Source of the DNA: Microbotryum silenes-acaulis
Lineage: Eukaryota; Basidiomycota; Microbotryomycetes; Microbotryales; Microbotryaceae
DNA length: 64,000 nt
Direction: 5' to 3'
NCBI GenBank assembly: GCA_003665825.1
Contig: QPFY01000006.1
Coordinates: 186,001 to 250,000, forward strand
A program made the position numbers and the translations under genes. A model generated the notes under the pieces. It had not been told where the DNA came from. It saw only the letters and a program-made list of their open reading frames with translations, and ran no database searches. Shown here piece by piece: positions 33,124-45,953 of the stretch (its first letter is position 1; the number at the start of each line of letters is the position of its first letter).

Positions 33124-35461
33124 TCAAAAATTGGTTCCATCCCAATCTCGCCCTGCGCTCTCAAAGTAATTCCTAAACCATCTGACCTCACTCTCGCCCC
33201 CGCCGGCGCCACCTTGGTCCCGACAAATTTCGCCCCTCGTCTCGACCATCTCCAACAACTCTTTGACCAAACCAATACCAATACCTTCGCCTCCCCCTCC
33301 ATGCGACTCGTCGTCGGATTGAGCGATTTCGATCGTCGATAGACCTTGCATCCGCAAAGGCTCGTCCGGGGACTGGCAGCTCGAGAGGGAAATGGCTTGC
33401 TCGAGGTCCAATAGGTCCCAAATCCGTTGACTAAAAACGGGGAGCGAGTATCGTGAGGTGTGCAGAATCGTGAGACCACTTGGGAGCGTGAGAAGTGAAA
33501 GCATCGGCGATGTGTGCATCGGTAGGTATGGGGTCGCGAGTCGAAAATCTTTCGGCGAGATGAGGGCTGGAGAGGAGAGGCACACAAGCGGAATGCGAGA
33601 GACTCACGACAACGCTCAGCTCTAGAATCACGTATCTGGTACCATCCGAGGCTTATCACTCGACACTCACCCACACCTCGAGCCCTGTTCCAAGCGCACC
33701 ACGCTTCGTCCAGCCCGACGACACCTCTCCGCCTGACGACGGCGTCGGAGCGATTCAACAGCGTTCCGAGTTCTTTGGCAAGCTCTTCATGGTACCTTTG
33801 ACTTTCGCTGATGAGATATGGAGTGATGGCCAACTCGATCAAACCCAAGGAAGCGAGGGACGAGGTCGCGAGGGAAGAAGCCGCTGTCTTCTCCGAGGTT
33901 GACACCGTAGGAGTGCTGGTTCCGGCGGTAGAGGTGCTGCCAACGTTCGCCTGTGCAAGTCGTTCGTTGATCGATTGCGCGAGCTGGATCATGTCTTTGG
34001 CTTTGGACATGAGCGCCTGGAGATCCTTTAGGGCCGATTCGAGCGATTGGTCCCGATCGGCTGCTTCCAATGTGAACGATTTCATGATGGCACCTGTGAG
34101 TAGAAGAGGGATGAAGAAAGCCACTCACAAGTTAGCCTCGAAACTCGCTTGATTTGGAATTTGGAATCAGCCTCGTCGGAAAAGCGCCTACCAATCCCAC
34201 CCGCTCGCTCATTGATCGCCCCAGGCGCTCGCGCCTCGGACGACCCGTTGCTCGACTTGGACGGTCGGAGCAGTGCATTGGCACTTTGCCAGTCCCAAGC
34301 TTTCCTGGCCAGGGCTTCCTTGAGTGCGTTGTAGAACTCGCGTTCGCCGCCGGTTCGAAAGCTCAGGCGCATAAAGTGGTCGTTCGACGATGCGAGAGAG
34401 TCCGGGGTCGAGGGCCTCGAGGTCGACAAGGAGCCTCTTCTCGGCGCGCTCAAGGTCGGGGCCGGACGAAGCGAAGGCAGAGGCGAGTCACACAGCTCAC
34501 ATCTTGACATGGAGTGATGGTTCAGAAAAGTGCAGACGGGGCAGGGGAGCTTGCCGTCGACCAAAGTTAGGGCGGCTGGGTCAGGGACAGAGTTTTCGGC
34601 GTCGGGCCTCTGCTGCGAGGTGGGGCCAAGAAGCGAGGCAGGTAAGGGTGGTAGTGGAGGAGGTGTTGACGATTGAGAACAGTCTGTCCGAGATGCGACG
34701 GACCGAAGAGCGGGGGAAGATGGAGCAGGACTGGCGGGAAATGAGGAAGACGGGGAGGGAGCTGAGGCTGCTGCGGTGAGGAAGGCGGATTGACTGCTCG
34801 AGGTGGTGAGTTTGTCGCGGGTGATGCCGCAGAGCGAGCATTTGATCGAGGATATATTGGACATGCCACACACGCGACATATCCACGTGCGTCGGCCACT
34901 AGCACTCGATGACGTTGGTGTAGGGGAGGTGATTGAACCGGCGGGCAGTGGGGACGGCGCCGAGGTCGAGGCTGACGAGGTCAGAGCGGTGGATTGGCTC
35001 GAGGCAGAACTCGACGAGAGGAACCCGGCAGCGGTGGTGGCGGCGGTGGTGCCATTGATCGATGTGGACGCTGCATCGGGTGATCCCAAGAGAAGGGTGA
35101 TCTTGGGGCTGGACTTGAGGAAACCGGCGTAGTACTCGGTCTGTCTTACGTGCGCGAGGTCGAGGACGAGCGAGTACCGGTGCGGCTTGTGCGACGCGAC
35201 GAACAGCAGTCGATGGCTCGTGAGATGCAGTCGACCAGCAAAGTGGTTGGGCGATTTTTCCTTGCTGCGAGCGTTGCCGTGCGGTGGGGTCAGCTTCCCG
35301 TTGATCGCTCGCTCCATATATAAAGTGGGGGGTAACTGCACTGACCCATCGTAGAGGCCGACGCCGTCCTGGGCTTGTAGCAGTGTCTCGTCCGGATAGA
35401 GCGATGCCGATAAGGTCTGCAGTGAAACATCGATAGAGGTGCAGTACCTGTCGAGCGCCAT
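33124..35461 (-). CDS. VPS36: VPS36, ESCRT-II subunit with GLUE domain and two zinc fingers
   Basis: Endosomal sorting protein that binds ubiquitin and phosphoinositides and forms ESCRT-II with VPS22 and VPS25. Three exons: 35461-34129, 34093-33671 and 33566-33124, giving 732 residues. The GLUE domain starts at residue 1 (SLYPDETLLQAQDGVGLYDG) and is split by a long insert with two NZF-type fingers: CRVCGMSNISSIKCSLC near residue 190 and CPVCTFLNHHSMSRCELC near 307. GLUE closes with FMRLSFRTGGEREFYNALKE near 365. The C-terminal winged-helix part begins IMKSFTLEAADRDQS and includes LDEAWCAWNRARGVALISP. The finger insertion resembles the yeast protein. Intron 1 is only 35 nt. The start at 35461 is preferred over the in-frame codon at 35539, because MALDRY opens the family-like region. 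Confidence 0.93.
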
Positions 35462-35659
35462 CGCCGAGGCTTGGGTGGCCCACGAGCAGTAAAAAAGCAC
35501 GAGAATTCTAAATGAGCCAGCATGGCGTCGGCAATTCACGCCTTGGTGACTCTGAGCGCGAGTAGGCGCGGTAATAAGGCGCAGTAAGTAAGGCGCCGTA
35601 ACTGGCTCTGTCAGTGCAGGTTGGCAGGTGCAGCTCCCTCTGTCCTCCTCTGTCAGGCG

Positions 35660-36090
35660 CGCGAACGCGCTTTTCCCCTCCGATGTCTCGATCGGATGCC
35701 AATGGGGTTCTCGAGCGCGGGAAGGGGATTGCGACCTTCCTTGTGTATCTTTCGGTTTGTTTGGTTGTGTTGGGATGAGGAAGATGCTTAATCTTCCTGG
35801 ACGAGACCCTGGGATGATGCGTACACCCCAGGGACCGCGGTTGCAAAAACGCCAATATCTACATCTACATAAAAGAGTGCACGACTAAATAAGGTTCTCT
35901 GGAATAAGACAGCACCTTATTCGGGACGGTGGGTGGGTCGAAAAGTTTCGCGAGTGTAGAGGCAATGAGCACTGCCGTTCGAGCGAAACGAATAAGGTGC
36001 AGAAGCGAACAGGCATTTCTCTCGCCTACTCCACTCTGAGCGCATGCGCGCCACGCCCAGGGGAGCCCAGGGGGGCGGCCCACCCGTAGC
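35660..36090 (-). mobile_element. Internally deleted DIRS derivative
   Basis: Read on the minus strand, 36090-35925 matches the left end of the DIRS element at 18805-18952, and 35835-35666 matches its right end at about 23970-24144. About 90 bp of sequence not seen in the full copy joins the two. The element's ORFs are absent, so it is non-autonomous. It sits between the VPS36 start and the TFC3 promoter. Confidence 0.85.
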
Positions 36091-36384
36091 TTGAACGAGC
36101 AGCCCACGCCGATCGCGCCCGACTGAGCTCGACGACTGTTTGACCTTGACCCACTACCAAGCTCAACACCTGGTCAGTGCTCCCGTACGACTTTAGTCGA
36201 TCCCGCCTCTTGGACCGTCGGCTGCGACACGCCCCACGCACAACAGCACCATACAGCTCCCGACATCCGGTCGATCGTCGACTCGTCGTTCACGCGTACA
36301 CGCGTACACGCGCACCCAGACCACCCGCGCCGACCATAGCGACCCAGCGCCGTTCAGTCAGCACAGACCAAGACCCGGAACGAG
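36091..36384. promoter_or_regulatory. TFC3 upstream region
   Basis: About 290 bp between the DIRS derivative and the TFC3 start. Contains a CGCGTACACGCGTACACGCG-type alternating stretch near 36292-36312. No TATA box was seen. Confidence 0.35.
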
Positions 36385-39300
36385 ATGATCGACAAGCTGG
36401 TGCAATACGTCTTGGAGGAGATCGCCATGGACGGCGATGAAGGTCAGTGCATAGCTCCCTCCTCCCCGACGACGATGACCGGCCACAACACACCAGCCCA
36501 GCCCAGCCCAGCCCAGCCAAGGCCAGCCGGCCCAGGTAGCCCGGCGTGGTCCTTGTCCGACGCCCCCACTTAGAACTGGACACTCGGTGTGATTTCTCGC
36601 TCTCACTGGCTTGCCGTCGTCGGTGAAACTCAACCTCGTCACTCTGCCCGTCGCCCCATCTTCTCCCGATTTTATCATCTCCGTTGGTACTGTTCGCTGA
36701 TCTGTCTCTTGGTTCGACAGGGACCGACATGACCCGACTCACGTCCTTTATCCGAGAAGCTTCGGCCACGACCATCTCATTCGACCCCTCCTCACAAGCC
36801 TCAACCTCGCAGGTCAGACAGGTCATCGACGACGCCTTCGTGTCGTATGTCTGGTCTATCCTCACCGCACAAGAAGACGTCCACGTCGGCGTGCTTGAAA
36901 GGATGAACGAAGTGGCCGAAGAGCTCGCCCAAGCCGCCTCGACGAGCAGCAGCCCGAAAAAGAAGGGCAAGGCTAAGATCGAAGGTGGAACGCCGACGCA
37001 TACCATGCGCTACCTCGACGATACTACCCCTTCGAGGGACGAGCTCATGGAGCGCCATGGCTCGGAACTGCGCATCGTCGTCGGCGCCGATACGGCGTGG
37101 CTTGCCATCACGGGCTCCTCGACCCGACCGACCGCGTTGACACCACCCGTCTACGCGCTCCTGCAATACGTTTCTCGGGGGCGCGGTGATGGCGCAACGG
37201 TCGTGACCATCGGCAAGCACATCGGCTATGACCAGAAGAGCACGTTCCACTTTGTTCGCGTTGCGGTCCAACTCGGCGTCGTCAAAAAGTTCCGCACCAC
37301 CGATCACGGCAGTTGGACGAACCGCGTCGTGCATGTGCGCTACCTCGACCGATCCAAGGAATGGAAGATCCACAACCTCAACGAATCGGCCGAGGACGAG
37401 GACGAGATCAAGGCCGGCAAGGGAGCTGACGCGGAGCACGACGACGACGACGACGAGAACGCACTCCTCGAGGCCGCCGGCGCGGCAAGGAGGATGAGTG
37501 CGATCAGTCACCGCCACATCAATACCAACTCGGAGATGGTACTCAAAAGGATTGTGCGAGCACTCAAAAAGCGCGAGGGCCACTTCATGCCCCATTCGCA
37601 GATTGCACCCACGATCGTCAGTGGATCCTAGGCTGTTACCACTTTCATGTCCTGAATACTGACGAAGCTTGCCGGATGCGCCTTCACATCATCGACCAGG
37701 GTCTGTATCACTATACTCGCAAGGATTTACGACGATTGAACAGCCTCATCACGATGATGGCCAAGGACGGCGTCATCGAGAAGCTCGTGGTCACGGATTT
37801 TTCGGGTCGATCGAATGCGCAGACTCCATGCGTGCGCCTCGTCGACGTCGATGCCTATACCGACGGCGAAAAGCCTGGACGCATGTTCGAATTTGACGAG
37901 GAGCAACGACCCGAGGACGATGACTCGCCCCATGCCTACACTTTCGTTCCGCTGGACCGACAGATGCTCGACCTTCTCGCCGAAGCCGGCGCCGAAGGTG
38001 CAACCTGCGCCGAGTTATCGGTGGCGCTGGGCGGCATCAACATGAGGACGATTGATCAGACGTTGACGAGGCTGATGAGAGAGTCGTTGGTGCCTGCGCA
38101 AACGAAGGACTACTGCGTCAAGATGATGACCGAAACCTTTGGAAGGGAGAAGCGTTCGAGGTTTTTTACGGCTGCTGGCTACGTTGCCCGGTGCCGTCAA
38201 GACGAAGCCGAGGTGCGGGAGGGGGACAATGCGCTCGACTCGGACGTGGTCGGAACGTGGCAACCCATCGAACAATGCTACGACACCCTCGAAAGCAAGA
38301 GAAAGTGGACCGGTGAGCTCGATCTCCGTTCCGGGGCCACCGTCAAACGAGGCAAAGGCGGATTCCACGCCATGGAAGCGAGGGAAACGTTGTGGACTCG
38401 AACCGGTATTGCAAAGAGGGTCCAGGCACCCCGACGTGCCCCGATCAAGTTACCGAAACCGGTCAAGGCTTCCAAAGTGGTCAAAGCGTCTAGAGATGAA
38501 GGTTAGTCGAGTTTAATCGAGTTTTATCCGCAACTTGAACGAGAATACACTCCCGTTTCTTACCTTTACTGTGCTCATACATTCACAGCTGCCACAGATG
38601 ACAATGCTGAGGGCGGAACGCAGTCAGCGAGTGAAAACGTATCGTCGCCGGCACTCAAAGGCCCTCGTGGCCGCCCTCGCAAACGACCCCTAGAAGAGGG
38701 CGTTCTCACGTACTACGATAGGCGCAAGCTCGAAGACGCTGAGCGACAACGACTCGGGATGCTGCCTCGCCAGAAAGGCTGGAAGCGGGACCAAATCAAG
38801 GCAGATCGAGCCGAGTTCGTAGCGCGACAGGAGGCCGACAGGATCCAGAGGGGGCTTCCTACGCCCTCACCAGATTTCGTAATCGAGAAGAGATCGAAAG
38901 GGACCGGAAAGAACGCGGCGTCCAAAACATCAGCCAAGGACATGGCGAACGAAGCGATGCCCGTCTCTGGCGGACCACCGGCCAAGGATGATCAGTCCCC
39001 CGATCATTCCTCGTCCGACGGAGCCGAGGAGGCTGCAATCATGCTCGGCCTTCGATCCCCTGCGAAAAAGCCCCGTAGTGCCGGTGAGACTCTGGCCTGT
39101 ACGCACCAAACCTCAGCCGGGTATGAGCCCACCCCTGAAACAGTGGCCGCGGTTGACACGGTCAGGCGACGCGGCCGGCCTCGTTCTCGTACAGTGGACG
39201 AACCCGCGACGTCTCCCGTGTCGGTCGAGCGTTGCATTGATCCCGTTGTATCTTCTGTTGTGTCAAGCCTGGTGGAGGAGCCCGTAGTTTCACCCGTGGT

Positions 39301-42300
39301 CAAGCGTGGTCGAGGCCGTCCGCGAAAAAATGCTAACAAGGCCGGTGAAGTGCAAGCTACTGCTCCGCGCGACGAGCCGGACGACCCCCAACGGCCGCAG
39401 CAATCACAATCCGCCTCCGCAACTGATGCCCCACTCCTGGAGCAGCCAACTTCGTAAGTCTTCATGGCACTGTAGGTACAAATACGCGCGGCTCGAACTG
39501 ATTCGGCCCCAAATGACACAGAGCCCCGAGAAGGCCGACGAGGGCGTCGGCAGCTTCATCATCGCTGGCGGAACTTATTACCCCTTCGCGCCTCGTTGTT
39601 CATAAGCGCACACGCTCCGGGAGAGACGACCTCGACTTGGAATCGACGCATGCTGCGACCCCCGTGCCCTCGAATGCACCCGTCGGCCGTTCTGACGCTC
39701 CAGCGGAGGATGAAGGTGCACAGCCAGCAAAAGCGCACGAAAGTCCCGCAAAGAAGCGGCGCGTCGACTTTGCCATCAAAGAACCGTCTCCGCCCTCGAG
39801 CGCATGCCAGGAGTCGTCGCAGCGAATCGAGTGCCGCGGCTCTCAGGTGGTCGCGCGATCAAGTATCGACGCTGCCCGGCCGTCGGACACTCCGACTGTC
39901 TCACCCGGCCACTCGACTCCGACTGCGACGGCCCGCTCCTCCCAGCAACAAGGACGCTCTTCCCTCCTCGTCACCTCCAAGCGTCGCAGCGAGATCCTGT
40001 CGTACATCGAACACGTCGGAGGCATTACTGAACCATTCTTCAGGCTCAATCAGGCGATCAAGGACTTTGTCGAGTCTCGATCAGGCGATGATCGCACCGG
40101 GATGATGGATCGCAAACATCTCGCCAGGCTTCTCGGCTCTTTGGTCGACCGGGGCTCGCTTCGGCGCCTTGTTGCGCAGTCAGGGGGTGTGGCGTCTCGG
40201 GTTGAGGTTTATTACCTGCCATCAGTTGACGTAGATGGACCGCAAATGCGCGAGTTTCTGGCAAACCTCTCGACTCGAACCGGCTCGACCCGTGGCAAGT
40301 TGGTGATGCGTTCGGCCACCGAGACTGCTCTTATCAACAGTCAACTGCCCCACGACGATGCTTCCGGGCAGGTCGACAAGAGGGATGTGCCCGCCGCCGG
40401 CTCTGAGCGAGAGGTCATCCGCGACTTCTTCAGACAAGCACCAAGCGTTTTGGGCGCTCGCTTCGGGGTTTACTATGGCCGTTACGCCCGTGCCCGGCAT
40501 TTACACTCGTGGCTGTGGAGATACCTCAGTGAGCTCTCCGAAGTCGAGCAGACGTCATCCGGTCTAGTGCTCGCCATGGAGCCCGATCCTATCGTCGCGC
40601 ACGAGCTGTTCGAGACCGAGATGCCTCTAGGCGACTATCTTCGAGTCGTGCAACTCCCCGTGGAATCGGAAGAGCTTGACGATTTTGTCCGAGATGCGCT
40701 CAGCTTGACCACGCGATTGAAGGACTTACCCCCTTCCATCCTCGCCGTTCTCGCGCCTCGATCAGCGAAGCGGCGGACCAGTCTTTGGGCGACATTGCAA
40801 GAGCTGATGGATCTGGAGCTGATTGCACCCCTGGCTCCAGCCGAGGAGATTTCGGACGAGGTCTCGCTTCTCGCCTCGCTCCGAACGCCTGCTCGCATTA
40901 AGTTTGCCACCCACTGGACCATCCTTCGACTCGTTCCCTTGTACAAGTTTGCAACCTCCACCAAGCCGCTCGTTGACACCTGCACCTTCACGACGGGCGA
41001 TGACGCGCGTTCTTACTGGTCCCGGCTGCGGAGACTGGCATTCCCTTCATCGAAGCCCTCGCCTGCCGCGATCGTAGACGCGACCCTGGCGAAAGGGTTT
41101 GCGCTGACGAACCTTGCGTCAAAGCGCATGGCGCAGTACATCAGCTCCACGACCAAATGGTACGACCAGTACATGTTGCTGCCCGACCAGCGACGCTTCC
41201 TCGCACGCCTGCATCGCTACGACCACGATCTGATTAACGACAGCGTGCAGATCGCGCAAGTCGCCGACGATCTGCTCGCCCCCGTTTCGGTGGTGGAAGC
41301 GTTCTGGCGCAAGCTTGACCACCGAGGGCGGGTAGCGGGTGAGCCCCCCATGGGCAAGCGTCATCGACGGCAGAGTAGCGCTCGTGGGCGCGGGCGTGGG
41401 CGCGGGCGCGGGCGCGGTCGTGGCCGAGGAGTGCAACGCACTCAGCGCAGCATCAAGAGAAGGCGCGTTAGGGCGGAGGGCGGATCGCAAAGTTCTCGCA
41501 GCGACAATGAAGACTTAGATGAAGCGGCGGAAGCGTACGGCGCGCGGCAAGCTCTCTTGAAGAAAGCGAACGATGCAGCGGCCCAGCGTGCGCGCGACTT
41601 CGACGCACTGCTTCAACGCTTCAAGTCGACTCACAGCAACGTCGAGCTCGATCCGGAAGTTGTCGCCTACGTCAGGAACCGGTTCTGCGCCGCAGGCCGT
41701 CATGCTATCGACCTTCGACAAGTCGAGCTCGAGCTTCGTGCCTTGTTGCCGCCGATCGACGTAGACCACCTCGATCCATCCCGCTACAAGTCAATAGTGC
41801 CGCATGCGGTGTTCTCCGCCAATCGGTCCAGTCAGGATCCGTATGCCATACCTCGATCCTTCAAGTCGATGCGTCGCAAACCGAAGGCGAGCGCACAGGC
41901 GATGGACGCCGTCGGCAACGTCAACACAGAAAACGCTGGTGCGCTTGCGCCATCGCCAAACCCGTCGACGTCGGCGGCGTACAATCCACAGAATGAATTC
42001 CTGAATGCCCCAGCTCGCGAGGTTCCCTCGATCGCGTCTGGACATCGACTGCCGCGCAACTTCATGCGTGAAGATCAGATCGACCTGCTTTTCGACTGCG
42101 TAGCCATACTCAAAGCACGTGCCGCGCACCTCCGGCGCAAGGTGATCTTCACGCCTCTTGCAAAGGTGTTCCCGGCCCCTGCTTACGGCAAGCTCCGCCA
42201 AGTTTATGGGCGTCGCATCGAGACCTCTCCTGCCGATGCGGCTTACTTCGACCGGCTGCAGGCATCCTGGTCGCAGACTTGGATGGAGCACGGTGGGAAT

Positions 42301-44064
42301 CTCCCCGACCCTAATCCCACTGATCCGGCCGATTTTGATCTCGTCGCATTCGTCAGGTTTTTGCGGAAACATGTCGACAAACGGGCTCTGTGTGTTCTTC
42401 ATCCCTCGCTCGGCAGGCTGCCGTTATCGCTTTGCTTGTTGCTGACCAAGACATCTCCGTACTTTCATGGCTCGCAGTCGCTTGGGAGCTCCAGTCGCCA
42501 AGCCGATCGCCGTCGTCGAGTTGCCCGAAACCTTGGAAGAGCTCAACGCATCATTCGAGATCGATAGGAGCAATATCTCGACCTCGGCGGCGATGCGCTG
42601 GGTCGAGTTTTGGTCCCGGTCTCAGGCAGCGAATCTGGTTCGAGAACGAGCAGCGGCCAACGTCTCGTTCGCGATTCCATGCAAGTCGAATGATCCTTAC
42701 GGAGCGGCAGGACCGGATCTTCATCGCTTCAATCTGGCCCAAGGTGTCTTGAAGGTAAGATGAGCTCTATCCTGTTCGTACTGATGCGCAGTGCTGATGC
42801 GCAAAATCGAGAAACATCGCTGCCCTACAGATGGTTCTTGCTACGTCGCGGTCCGTCTACTCCGAGGAAACGGCAAAAGAACTCTTGGCCCCCTTCGAGC
42901 TTTTCATTGATCAAGCCGTCGCCGATCTGCTCCACGGCCAAGTCATCACCCGTCGCAACAAGGACTCCAGTCGTCGGGGGCCAGGACGCAACTTCATCTT
43001 CTCCGAACGCTTTCTCGCCGCCCTCGATGATTCGCCTGCCCCTCACCGCCTACGCGACGCACAGAACATGGAGCACGAACTCGTGCAAGCGGAGGCGAGC
43101 ATCCTCCCCCTCGACGTCTCGGACGGAGCGATGCTTGCGCTGGTCCGGATTGTGGCCCTCGACCTAGCCACCCTCGAGATCGACACGTCTCCAACGCAAG
43201 AGCTACGTGATCCCGATGACTACCAGACACGCACCAAGGATGACGAAGCGATTGAGTGTCAGGTCAATGTGACTGTCAGACCTGGCATGACCTTTGCGCG
43301 GCCCACTGCTGCCAACGACTTGACCCCACTTTCCCGCCCCCACTCTGGCTATACCGACGACGCGACCAAGCTAGCGAAGGCCCGCGGATTACTAAACGGG
43401 GCTTTGCACGCTGACGAGCAAGCTGCGCTCGAGCTGCATGGCGAACTCGTCAATGCTGGTCGTGATGGTCTTAGCGCGACTGCGGCCATGGACTTGCTTT
43501 CGATCTTTCCGGACTTGGCGAGCTTTGAACGCGCCGCCAGCGTGCTGGTCTCTACTGTCCCACCCTTGGCTTTTTGGGCCGGTCTCCGGGTACCTACGCT
43601 GATCGCCTCGCAAGAGCTTTCGCGCTGGTGCATTCGACTTCCCAACCAAGTTACCAACGAGCCCAGCGATCCCGAGAACACCGAGACGCTGGCGCCTTTC
43701 GTCTTCCCGGCACTTTGGATCGACATTCGCGGCGAGACCGTACTGGGTATGTGGGTACGAATCGCATCATGGGTTCGAGGATTGATATCGCGGCACGCTG
43801 GAGCTACTATCGTCAGTTTGTTCGGTCTTGCGCCGGTGACCGTTTGGGAGCGGCATTCACTGACATTGGCCCAATTTGTCACAACCGTAGAGTTACCTCG
43901 CCGCAGAATGCGAGTCCATAAAACTGCTCACCTTCGTCGAATTGATGACTGCGATTGAGACGCTCGAGCTAGAAGGGTATGTACAGCGCAAGCCTTTCGA
44001 AAACGGTTTCGACGCTGCTTCGTGGACTGAGGCGCGGTGGTACCTGGCGGACAAGTGGTTCTGA
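36385..44064 (+). CDS. TFC3: Transcription factor IIIC largest subunit (tau138/GTF3C1), B-block binding
   Basis: TFIIIC subunit that recognises the B block of tRNA-type promoters and recruits TFIIIB and RNA polymerase III. Eight exons: 36385-36442, 36721-37620, 37668-38501, 38589-39453, 39522-42389, 42478-42754, 42831-43811 and 43891-44064. All phases agree and the product is 2318 residues, in the range of GTF3C1. The B-block domain lies around residues 150-215 (ATVVTIGKHIGYDQKSTFHF). Three AT-hook-like motifs sit near 622, 789 and 836 (GPRGRPRKRP, RRRGRPRSR, KRGRGRPRKN). An RG repeat near 1505 precedes basic sequence. The family C terminus is present: WIDIRGETV ... GLISRHAGATI, then ELMTAIETLELEGYVQRKPF and the end YLADKWF. 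The exon 2 donor (A|GTGGAT) is weak, and the 37621-37667 intron is the least certain join. Confidence 0.93.
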
Positions 44065-45953
44065 TACCCATCGAGTGTGGCACACGTCCGCGTGCTTTCT
44101 GCTTGCCTCAATTCTATCTACTTGGGTATGCCCCATTTCCCTACGCTTGTACCTATGGCTCGAAACTAAGGCTTGTATTAATGCATGCCATGGGACTAGC
44201 TGCCCAGAAGACCACCCATCTATCTTGCCCGCCGTATTGTTCTTGCGCAGTCTACGTTTGGTTTTCGGTCCACTGCAATTGCAGCGACATCGTGTTGTAT
44301 AGTACCAGTCCAAACGGCGGCAAGGCCGCACCTTTCTCTAAGGTGCCCATATATCTAAAGAACGGTTTCAGGTCCGATCTAGACGCACCCAGTGCTAGGC
44401 GCCAAATAAATTGCCGGCGTGAGGTAGGTAAGTACACAACTCTATGATCAAGCAGGAAGAGGGACAATCTCCTCGTCGTGGGACGAAGATGTGAAAGCTC
44501 TTCGACTCGTGCTCGATCGGATGGCAGAAGTGGGTATTTAACGATATTTGGCCGCCGGTATGATACCTAGCTAGGTAGCTTGCGATTGGCTAGGCAACAG
44601 ATCACTTCTAGTACCAAAGGTTTTGTTTGTTTTGTAGGACAGTCGCGAATCTAGGATACCGATTTTAGTACCCTTGTGGCCCGAGACCGGCGCGAGTCCC
44701 CGGCTACTAATACTATAGTAGTCGACACGGCGCGACAGCGAAAGAAGCGAGCCAGCCGGTAGGTAGATTATCTACCCAGATAACAGGAAGATATCTACAT
44801 TGGAAGCTGCTTTTGCTGACTGGCGAGACCTACTGGGCCAGCGCCTACAACATTAATTGTAATTATATGAGTTGGGGAAACATAGAGGGCCTCCGCCGTG
44901 GGCCGTGCCTGCGGCGCGCCGGTTGTGAAACCCCTTCCATGGCCTTCCATGGCATTCAAGTTGAGTCGTTGCTTGAGCTTTTACCCATTTTTGCATCTCA
45001 TCTCATCTCATCTCCCATCGCATCCTCCCCTACATTGAGAATCTTGTGCAGTTCCGTCAGAACATCATCTCCACTATCTGAGTGCCTGTATCAAGATGAG
45101 GGTACGCTCCACGCCTACGGTAGGATCCCAGGTTCCTGCCTCGGCCAAGGAAATCTGCCTGTCCGGGATTCCGCGGGGACTCGAGAGCTCCAGAGTCATG
45201 ATCTGAGTCGCCAAGGCGATCGCCGCAGGCATGATCGGAGACATCGTTCCGGCACCGGGTCCGAGACCGGCACAATTTATGTCATACTTGTCACTAGCTA
45301 GTATGACCTCCATCTCGGTATAGTCTCAAGTGCTTCATGGAACCACATAATCCAGTCACGTCCCGAGTAGGTACCTAAGGGACACCAGAGTGGCAGGAGG
45401 CTCAGCTGCAGCGGTGGCTACAACTTGAAGGTGCCACCTCCTACGAGGAGCGCGCCTACTGTATCTGTACTACCCAGCTAGGTAGGCAAGTACCTAGTAA
45501 ACTACTTCCAGCCTGTATACCTGGCTAAAATGTAGGTAGTAGATGTGACGGCAACTCGTGAGTCGCGACTTCCAGGGACCAGAACACGGCGGATCGAGGC
45601 TCGGAGGCCGGTCGTGCTTGGAGGCATTAGGGACCAGCCTTTGAGCCCCGCGGAGCTAGGACGGCGCGGGATGGGACCGCTAGCAAATAGTTCTGAACGA
45701 GCCCCAGTGGTTCTAAATCATCTGTGATCGGGCTCTTGTAGGATTCCGAGAGACCGCAATGTCGGGTCGCCTCGCTACCCGCTACCTGTCTACCTGTCTA
45801 CCCACTCCTACGTGCTCTACCTGAGTGCTCGCCTTCGCCATTCGGCTTCCCCGCCTCTGCACTCTTTCTCTCCGCTTCCTCACTGCCTTACCCTTTCCTC
45901 CGCCCGCTTCAAAAAATTGCATTCGCCCTCCACATCACATCCACTCAATCAAG
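44065..45953. other. Gene-poor region rich in TAGGTA/TACCTA
   Basis: 1.9 kb without a convincing gene. TAGGTA, TACCTA, CTAGCTAGG and TCTACC variants recur many times (for example 44565-44580, 44758-44778, 45366-45376, 45474-45496, 45773-45803). A short ATCTC run lies at 44995-45015. A minus-strand frame at 45074-45313 is protein-like in places (GPGAGTMSPIMPAAIALATQ), but I could not assign it. It is probably a decayed repeat cluster. The last 150 bp should contain the promoter of the next gene. Confidence 0.4.

Noticed and set aside
36801..37595. Minus-strand ORF of 264 codons
   Set aside because: Antisense shadow of TFC3 exon 2, which has a recognised B-block domain.
44813..45301. Plus-strand ORF of 162 codons
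   Set aside because: No domain, no leader or splice logic, and it lies in the TAGGTA-rich stretch; treated as chance.
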